Shown piece after piece: positions 6,848 to 10,777 of a stretch of DNA of 10,777 nucleotides (positions are counted from its first letter, which is position 1; each line of letters starts with the position of its first letter). This DNA is from PALSA-1196 sp036833805 (GTDB taxonomy: Bacteria > Pseudomonadota > Gammaproteobacteria > Steroidobacterales > Steroidobacteraceae), in NCBI GenBank assembly GCA_036833805.1, contig DAITPA010000055.1:1-10777 (forward strand). The letters run 5' to 3'. Below the pieces are notes generated by a model. The model was given only the letters and a program-made list of their open reading frames with translations. It was not told where the DNA came from and ran no database searches. The position numbers and the translations under genes were made by a program.

Positions 6848-7243
6848 ATGCGAATCTCTAAGTTGCAGCTGTGCGCCGCGCCTGCAGTCGCGCTGCTCAT
6901 CTTGGCTGCATGCTCGAACGGTAGCGAGTGCGCGCACAACTTGCGGGACGCGCAAAACTCACCTGATGGAAAACTAAAAGCCGTCATTGTCGACGTTCGC
7001 TGCGGCGCAACTTCCGCGCGCAGCAGCTGGGTATTGATTGCCGATGCGAATGCAAAATTCCGCGACGCGGCGGACAAAGTTGCCGTTTTCGACGGATCCG
7101 CAGAACGAGTTGTTTGGCGAGCCACAGCGCTGCTCGTTGTTTATGGCCATGCAAAACCGTCGCAGACGCCCGAATCCGCCAAAGGTGTGCAAATCGTGTA
7201 TCTCGAATCTGAGCCAGCGGTCGACTTAGGCGCGCTGCGCTAG
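6848..7243 (+). CDS. Small secreted lipoprotein of unknown function
   Basis: I do not recognise a named family with certainty. The 131-residue product begins MRISK, followed by a hydrophobic signal (about 8-20) and a textbook lipobox LAAC (19-22), so Cys22 should be lipidated and the mature protein membrane-anchored. The mature part has two further cysteines (28 and 52) that could pair in the periplasm, and a SPDGKLKAVIVDVRCGAT segment (38-55) followed by strand-like stretches (VLIAD, VVWRATALLVVYG, VQIVYLES), suggesting a small beta-rich domain. ATG 6848 is chosen because the signal peptide begins there and a GAGG lies 9 bases upstream; a TTG at 6806 would put extra residues before the signal. 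It follows the thioesterase-like gene by 62 bases with no visible terminator, so co-transcription is possible. Confidence 0.8.
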   Translation: MRISKLQLCAAPAVALLILAACSNGSECAHNLRDAQNSPDGKLKAVIVDVRCGATSARSSWVLIADANAKFRDAADKVAVFDGSAERVVWRATALLVVYGHAKPSQTPESAKGVQIVYLESEPAVDLGALR

Positions 7244-7291
7244 CGCTTGCGCATGGCCGCGCCGTCGTTGTTGACGCGCGCCGCGGGCGGA

Positions 7292-8944
7292 TCAGGGCCC
7301 GATAATGATGCCGCGCAGAATCGAGGTCTCAATCTCCCACTCGAGGCGGCGCTGCGAAGTCGCCTGGCGATTGGCGGAAACGGCGCGCACGCGGCTGCCG
7401 CTGCTTTGATGAGTGACGAGGCAGGCGTGAAAGTCGCATGGCTTGGTGAGCGCAAAGCCGAACAGGAGTTTGACCTTGCCCTGCGCAATGCTGTCGCGCG
7501 AGTTCACGCGCTCGTCGCAGATGACGAAATAGCTCTCCTCAGGCGTGCTGCCGGCGAATGCGCCCTCCAGGCCGAGCGCTTCGAGAAATGCGAGCGTCTG
7601 CTGCTGCGCACGTTTCCAGGCGGCTGCTGAATTCTGTTCGAACGCGAGCCAACGCGTGCCGCGCTCGATGCTCGCATTGATGAAGAGCGCGAGTCGCCGT
7701 GCGGAGAGGTACTGCCAATCGGGAGACACGCCGCCGCCGGCAGCGAGGGTGCAGGCCGCGACGCTCGGGATAGCGGCGGCGCGCGTCGCCAACAGCGTGT
7801 TGACGCCCGCCTGCGCCAAACGCACTCGCTCCGACTCGGCAACCACGGTCGCCGGGCGCAGGGCGGGGCGCAGAATGGCATCGGCGCTCTGCGCCGCCGA
7901 CCAAAGCGGCCAGGTCTCATCGAGCCGCGCGATCATCCCGGCAACCGCCCCGCAGGCCGCAAACGTCTCGGCGCGACCGCGCAGACGGTCGAACGCCATG
8001 ACGCGCGGGAAGTACATGACGGCGTCTTCGCTGCGAAACGGCCAGCTGCGCAGCGCCTCAAGCGCCGCACGCGCGCTACTCCACGCAGCCGGCGGGTCAA
8101 CTATGAGCATGGCGTGGCGCTCGCGACAAAAGCGCGCCGCCACCATGAGCGTGCTCATGCCGACATCCTGCTCGCGATCGAGCGGCGGAATGCACAGCAG
8201 GTTGAAGCCATCGGCCGCTTGCAATGCAAAAAGTCCGGTGCCCTCGAGCGCGGATCCGATGACGTCGTAGTCGGTGAGCGTTGCGCCGTCGTCGCCGTCG
8301 GGATTGGAATGCACGTAATCCACGACCGGCGCGTGCGGTGAGTGCCTCGAGCGCTCCGGACGCTCGCTCGGCACCGCGCCCAACACCCGCACGAGACGCG
8401 ACTCGAGCAGCACTTCGCTGATCGAGCGCTGCGCCTGCGCAGCGCTCGAGAGCCGCCGGAAGATCTCCTGATCCTCGATGAGCTCGGACGGGGTGGTGCG
8501 CAGCCGCTGCACGACCAAGTTGAAGCAATCGGCTTCGTCCGCGCCGATGCCGTCGTAGTCGACCGACGCGCGCAGGTATTCGCGCGAGCCCGGATTGATG
8601 CCAATCAACTTGAGCTCGTGACTGCCCGCGCGCAGCGTCAGCGTCGGCGGTCGCGCACCGTTCACGACGCGCACCACGAGCGCATCGCGGCCGCCGTTCT
8701 CGAAGAACTGCTCGATGGCGTAGGAAACCGTCGACGGCTGCCACAGTCCGCCGAAGATCTGCTGAAAATCGGCGAAGCTTGTGATCGCGACCGGCAGATT
8801 GACCGGCCCTTTCAAGGTGCGGCCGACGAAGGCGGTGACGCCGGTCGGCGCGCGGGCGATAGCGCGCTCGGTACCGCCGCCGGCGGCGCCCGCGAGGTCG
8901 CGCAGACGCTGCGCCGCAGGAAACGTTGCAACGCTATTTGCCAT
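7292..8944 (-). CDS. Contractile-tail sheath protein (phage / contractile injection system type), divergent and apparently orphan
   Basis: Sheath proteins polymerise around an inner tube and contract to drive it through an envelope. The 550-residue product shows the family's N-terminal segment GVTAFVGRTLKGPVNLPVAI (35-54), then ITSFADFQQIFGG (54-66) and YAIEQFFENGGRDALVVRVV (75-94). The C-terminal domain has WQYLSARRLALFINASIERG (410-429), RWLAFEQNSAAAWKRAQ (431-447), PEESYFVICDE (468-478) and GFALTKPCDFHACLV (496-510). The usual WGARTL-like motif before the C-terminal domain is replaced by VAACTLA (395-401). Start ATG 8944 is preferred over in-frame GTG 8974 because it overlaps the end of a small upstream ORF and has an AGGCG-like site. 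The gene is last on its strand; no tube, baseplate, chaperone or ATPase gene lies nearby. It may be a domesticated sheath-like protein or part of a scattered CIS. Confidence 0.9.
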   Translation of the reverse strand: MANSVATFPAAQRLRDLAGAAGGGTERAIARAPTGVTAFVGRTLKGPVNLPVAITSFADFQQIFGGLWQPSTVSYAIEQFFENGGRDALVVRVVNGARPPTLTLRAGSHELKLIGINPGSREYLRASVDYDGIGADEADCFNLVVQRLRTTPSELIEDQEIFRRLSSAAQAQRSISEVLLESRLVRVLGAVPSERPERSRHSPHAPVVDYVHSNPDGDDGATLTDYDVIGSALEGTGLFALQAADGFNLLCIPPLDREQDVGMSTLMVAARFCRERHAMLIVDPPAAWSSARAALEALRSWPFRSEDAVMYFPRVMAFDRLRGRAETFAACGAVAGMIARLDETWPLWSAAQSADAILRPALRPATVVAESERVRLAQAGVNTLLATRAAAIPSVAACTLAAGGGVSPDWQYLSARRLALFINASIERGTRWLAFEQNSAAAWKRAQQQTLAFLEALGLEGAFAGSTPEESYFVICDERVNSRDSIAQGKVKLLFGFALTKPCDFHACLVTHQSSGSRVRAVSANRQATSQRRLEWEIETSILRGIIIGP

Positions 8945-9059
8945 TCGCGCCTGCTTCGCGCGCGCGTAATTCACTCTCAGCGCGCGCGCGTTCGAGTTCT
9001 TCTTGTCTGCGCGCGATCTCCGCGAGCATCAGCTGCAGCCATTCCGACAGGTCGGCCAC
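8934..9059 (-). CDS. Small helical protein, 41 codons, overlapping the tail-sheath start
   Basis: A GTG at 9057-9059 opens a frame of 41 codons ending with TAG at 8934-8936. The product runs from (V/M)ADLSEWLQLMLAEIA to EAGANGK and would be one long amphipathic helix rich in Glu, Arg and Ala, suited to coiled-coil or protein-protein contacts. It lies 25 bases after the L,D-transpeptidase stop, and its last codons overlap the sheath ATG by 11 bases, a typical coupled arrangement. Its codons are GC-rich at third positions like the neighbours. The ribosome site is weak (an AAGAAG run about 10 bases upstream). Small helical proteins do occur beside sheath genes in contractile systems, but I recognise no named family. 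It could be non-coding by chance, though it fills the gap neatly. Confidence 0.55.
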   Translation of the reverse strand: MADLSEWLQLMLAEIARRQEELERARAESELRAREAGANGK

Positions 9060-9075
9060 TGTGGTTTCTTCTTGG

Positions 9076-9089
9076 TTCTAAGTTCTAAG
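9076..9089. repeat. Tandem 7-bp duplication at the L,D-transpeptidase stop codon
   Basis: TTCTAAG occurs twice head to tail (9076-9082 and 9083-9089). On the coding strand this is a doubled CTTAGAA; the right-hand copy contains the TAG that ends the L,D-transpeptidase. It looks like a slippage duplication and has no other obvious role. Confidence 0.6.
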
Positions 9090-10308
9090 TACCGGTCTTT
9101 GTAGGCGCGGGCGGCACCACCGGCGTGCGCAGCGGTGCCGCCTGCGGGTCCCGGTCGGAGAGCATTTCACGAAAACTCGCCTCATCCGGCGGCAGATCGG
9201 ATTTGCCGTCCCAGGTCGCCTCTTCGGGCACGCGGTTCTGTACTTTCGGTGCGCTCGCCAGAACCTCGTCCAAATTGGCATCCGCGCGCGACACCGACAC
9301 CGGAATGCCGCGCGGCTCACGCGCAAGCGTCGCCACCAGTTCCGCGTTCAAAGTCGCGTTGCGGCGCTTCAGCTGCTTGTCGATACGTGCCTGCTGGGCT
9401 TTGGGCAGTCCATCGGCCTGCGCCTGCTTGCCGTCGTGGGAGTCATCCTCCAGTGGACCGCTCGCCTGCATGAAGAGCTCGCCGTCCTGCCAGCCGAACA
9501 GGAACGGCTGATTGACGACGCGCACCTGCGTGCCGATCGGAATCATGTCGTAGAAAGACTCGATGTCCTCGGGATACAGGCGGATGCAGCCGTGGCTCGA
9601 GCGCAGGCCCACGCCTGCGGGCTTATTGGTGCCATGAATGAGGTAGCTCGACCAGCCAAGATAAAAAGCGTAGCGGCCGAGCGGATTGTCCGGTCCCGCC
9701 CCGATGACCGCGTCCAGGTCCTCGCCGTTCTCTTTGTGCTCTTTGATGACCGACACCGGCACGTGCCAGGTGGGGTTCTTCTGCCGGCGCATGATCGTCG
9801 TCACGCCCTCGGGGGTCTTCCAGCCGACTTTGCCGATGCCGATGGGATGGGTGTAGACGAGCGCCGGCTCGCCGGACTTGTGCTTCGGGAAATAGAAGAT
9901 GCGCATCGCTGCGACATTGATGATGACGCCCTCGCGTGGCGCATTCGGCAGAATGAACGCGGTGGGCACCACAATCGCTTTGCCCTCGCCCGGCAGCCAC
10001 GGATCGATCTTCGGATTCGCGCGCACGATCTCCTCGTAGCCGACGTTGAAGCGCCGCGCGATGTCGGTGAGGGTGTCCTCCTTGGTGCTGGTCGTGATCT
10101 GCACGTGCCCGACGATGTCCTGGTCGGGCTGCAATTCGAAGCGCTCAGTCGCCTCGGGAAGAGGCACTTCCACCACTGCAACGGGCGCGGCAACCGGTGC
10201 AGGCTTGGCGTGCCCCGCCCACGGTTCGTGCAATAAAGAACAGGAAGCCGGTGCGAGGAGCAGGGTCGAAAGCGCGATGTGCTTCAGCGGGCGCGGAAAG
10301 GAGCTCAT
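9085..10308 (-). CDS. LysM-containing L,D-transpeptidase (YkuD domain), putative lipoprotein
   Basis: L,D-transpeptidases form 3-3 cross-links in peptidoglycan or attach proteins to it, in the periplasm. The 407-residue product has a signal peptide (about 1-22) with a lipobox-like PASC ending at Cys23; Pro at -3 is unusual, so lipidation is uncertain. A LysM domain follows (about 74-115, DTLTDIARRFNVGYEEIVRANP), then the YkuD catalytic domain (about 127-265) with IHGTNKP (His225) and the active-site motif SHGCIRLYPED (238-248, catalytic Cys241). After about residue 280 comes a long hydrophilic, Pro- and charge-rich extension of some 125 residues with no recognised domain. LysM plus YkuD is the ErfK/YbiS/YcfS/YnhG layout, but I would not assign an orthologue. 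The ATG at 10308 has no ribosome site. It lies 30 bases after the TPM gene and 25 before the small ORF. Confidence 0.95.
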   Translation of the reverse strand: MSSFPRPLKHIALSTLLLAPASCSLLHEPWAGHAKPAPVAAPVAVVEVPLPEATERFELQPDQDIVGHVQITTSTKEDTLTDIARRFNVGYEEIVRANPKIDPWLPGEGKAIVVPTAFILPNAPREGVIINVAAMRIFYFPKHKSGEPALVYTHPIGIGKVGWKTPEGVTTIMRRQKNPTWHVPVSVIKEHKENGEDLDAVIGAGPDNPLGRYAFYLGWSSYLIHGTNKPAGVGLRSSHGCIRLYPEDIESFYDMIPIGTQVRVVNQPFLFGWQDGELFMQASGPLEDDSHDGKQAQADGLPKAQQARIDKQLKRRNATLNAELVATLAREPRGIPVSVSRADANLDEVLASAPKVQNRVPEEATWDGKSDLPPDEASFREMLSDRDPQAAPLRTPVVPPAPTKTGT

Positions 10309-10320
10309 GCGGCGATTATG
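10309..10320 (-). promoter_or_regulatory. Possible -10 box giving a leaderless L,D-transpeptidase transcript
   Basis: On the minus strand CATAAT (10320-10315) is followed by just 6 bases, CGCCGC, and then the ATG. That is the spacing expected if transcription starts at the ATG, and no Shine-Dalgarno is present. No good -35 is seen about 17 bases upstream. Alternatively the gene is only read through from the TPM gene. Confidence 0.3.
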
Positions 10321-10338
10321 ACATCCGCCTGCACCGGG

Positions 10339-10777
10339 CTACAGCAGGACCGGTTGGTTCGGCAGCTCATTGGCGCCGGCGCCGCCGGCGCTTGGAAAAT
10401 GCCGCGCCAGGAGGCGTCCTACGTGCTGCACGCCGGCGACCGAGGCGCGACCGAAGTCGCCGCTTCTGAAGTGCCGCTCCATCTCGCGGCAGACCTCGTC
10501 CCACTCGGCCTGCGGAACGCGCGCTGCCAGGCCCCGATCGGCCAGAATCTCCACATCGCGGTCGGCAAGCAGTACGTAGATGAGAACGCCATTGTTCTGG
10601 GCGGTGTCCCAGACGCGCAGCTGGCTGAACAGCTGCAACGCCCGCTGCCGCGGCGCGAGGTCGTGCCAAAGAAGAGCCGGATGCAGGGCCGTTTCAATGA
10701 CAAAACGGATCTCACCCGCATGCTGCGTTTCGACCTGCGAGACGCTCGCCTCAATGGCCGCAAGCACGGCCGGCGTG
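10339..10777 (-). CDS. TPM-domain (TPM_phosphatase / YgcG-like) protein, N-terminus cut off by window edge
   Basis: The frame is open to the last base of the window; a GTG at 10767 is an internal possibility, but the residues before it (TPAV) already look like family sequence, so the true start lies outside. The visible 145 codons contain the TPM-domain core: HAGEIRFVIE, then NNGVLIYVLLADRDVEILAD with the family's NNGVL motif, RVPQAEWDEVCREMERHF, FGRASVAGVQHVG, and a terminal NELPNQPVLL. No membrane segment is seen in this part, which fits the short TPM proteins often encoded near LemA and a longer TPM protein in proteobacteria; those neighbours would lie to the right, outside the window. The biochemical role is unsettled. 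It ends 30 bases before the L,D-transpeptidase start on the same strand. Confidence 0.88.
   Translation of the reverse strand, partial: TPAVLAAIEASVSQVETQHAGEIRFVIETALHPALLWHDLAPRQRALQLFSQLRVWDTAQNNGVLIYVLLADRDVEILADRGLAARVPQAEWDEVCREMERHFRSGDFGRASVAGVQHVGRLLARHFPSAGGAGANELPNQPVLL

Noticed and set aside
7235..7254. Palindrome GCGCTAGCGC at the lipoprotein stop as a terminator
   Set aside because: It is short, has no loop and no T-run; convergent ends here may simply lack a strong hairpin.
8945..8974. GTG at 8974 as the sheath start
   Set aside because: It adds a basic NYARAKQAR stretch and lies wholly inside the small upstream ORF; ATG 8944 has better spacing and overlap.
8981..8990. CG dinucleotide run as a repeat element or Z-DNA site
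   Set aside because: Similar GCGC runs are scattered through all the genes here and follow from codon usage.
9436..10236. 266-codon plus-strand frame
   Set aside because: It is antisense to the L,D-transpeptidase and has no recognisable motif.

Overview
The window looks like a chromosomal stretch of a GC-rich gammaproteobacterium. It holds a full-length PlsB-type glycerol-3-phosphate acyltransferase, an EmrAB-type multidrug efflux pair, a Trp-type alkyltransferase-like protein, a LysM/L,D-transpeptidase and a short TPM-domain protein. PlsB (rather than the PlsX/PlsY route alone) points to Gammaproteobacteria; I cannot fix the genus. Coding density is high and no gene-free gap exceeds about 170 bases. 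I see no tRNA, rRNA, CRISPR array, insertion sequence or integrase.

Left part, all on the minus strand (read right to left, 6143 to 1): an alkyltransferase-like protein (ATL), a small alpha/beta hydrolase, plsB, then a MarR-family regulator, emrA, and an emrB that runs off the left edge. The marR-emrA-emrB unit has its own promoter in the gap after plsB. A 24-bp near-perfect palindrome lies between the -35 and -10 boxes, which suggests an autorepressed, ligand-inducible efflux operon. The marR stop and emrA start overlap by 7 bases, and emrB starts 15 bases after emrA. No TolC-type outer-membrane partner is present.

Middle part, plus strand (6306 to 7243): a small hotdog-fold DUF4442-type thioesterase-like protein and an unrecognised small lipoprotein. 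They diverge from the ATL gene across a 162-bp intergenic region.

Right part, minus strand again (10777 to 7292): a 5'-truncated TPM-domain protein, a LysM + YkuD L,D-transpeptidase (putative lipoprotein), a previously uncalled 41-codon ORF, and a 550-residue contractile-tail sheath protein. The spacings are 30 bp, 25 bp and an 11-bp overlap, so these four may be one transcript. The sheath gene is the main oddity. It has no tube, baseplate, spike, chaperone or ATPase gene next to it inside the window, and it sits directly behind cell-wall genes. It is the best candidate here for something undescribed, together with the small helical ORF whose end overlaps its start codon.
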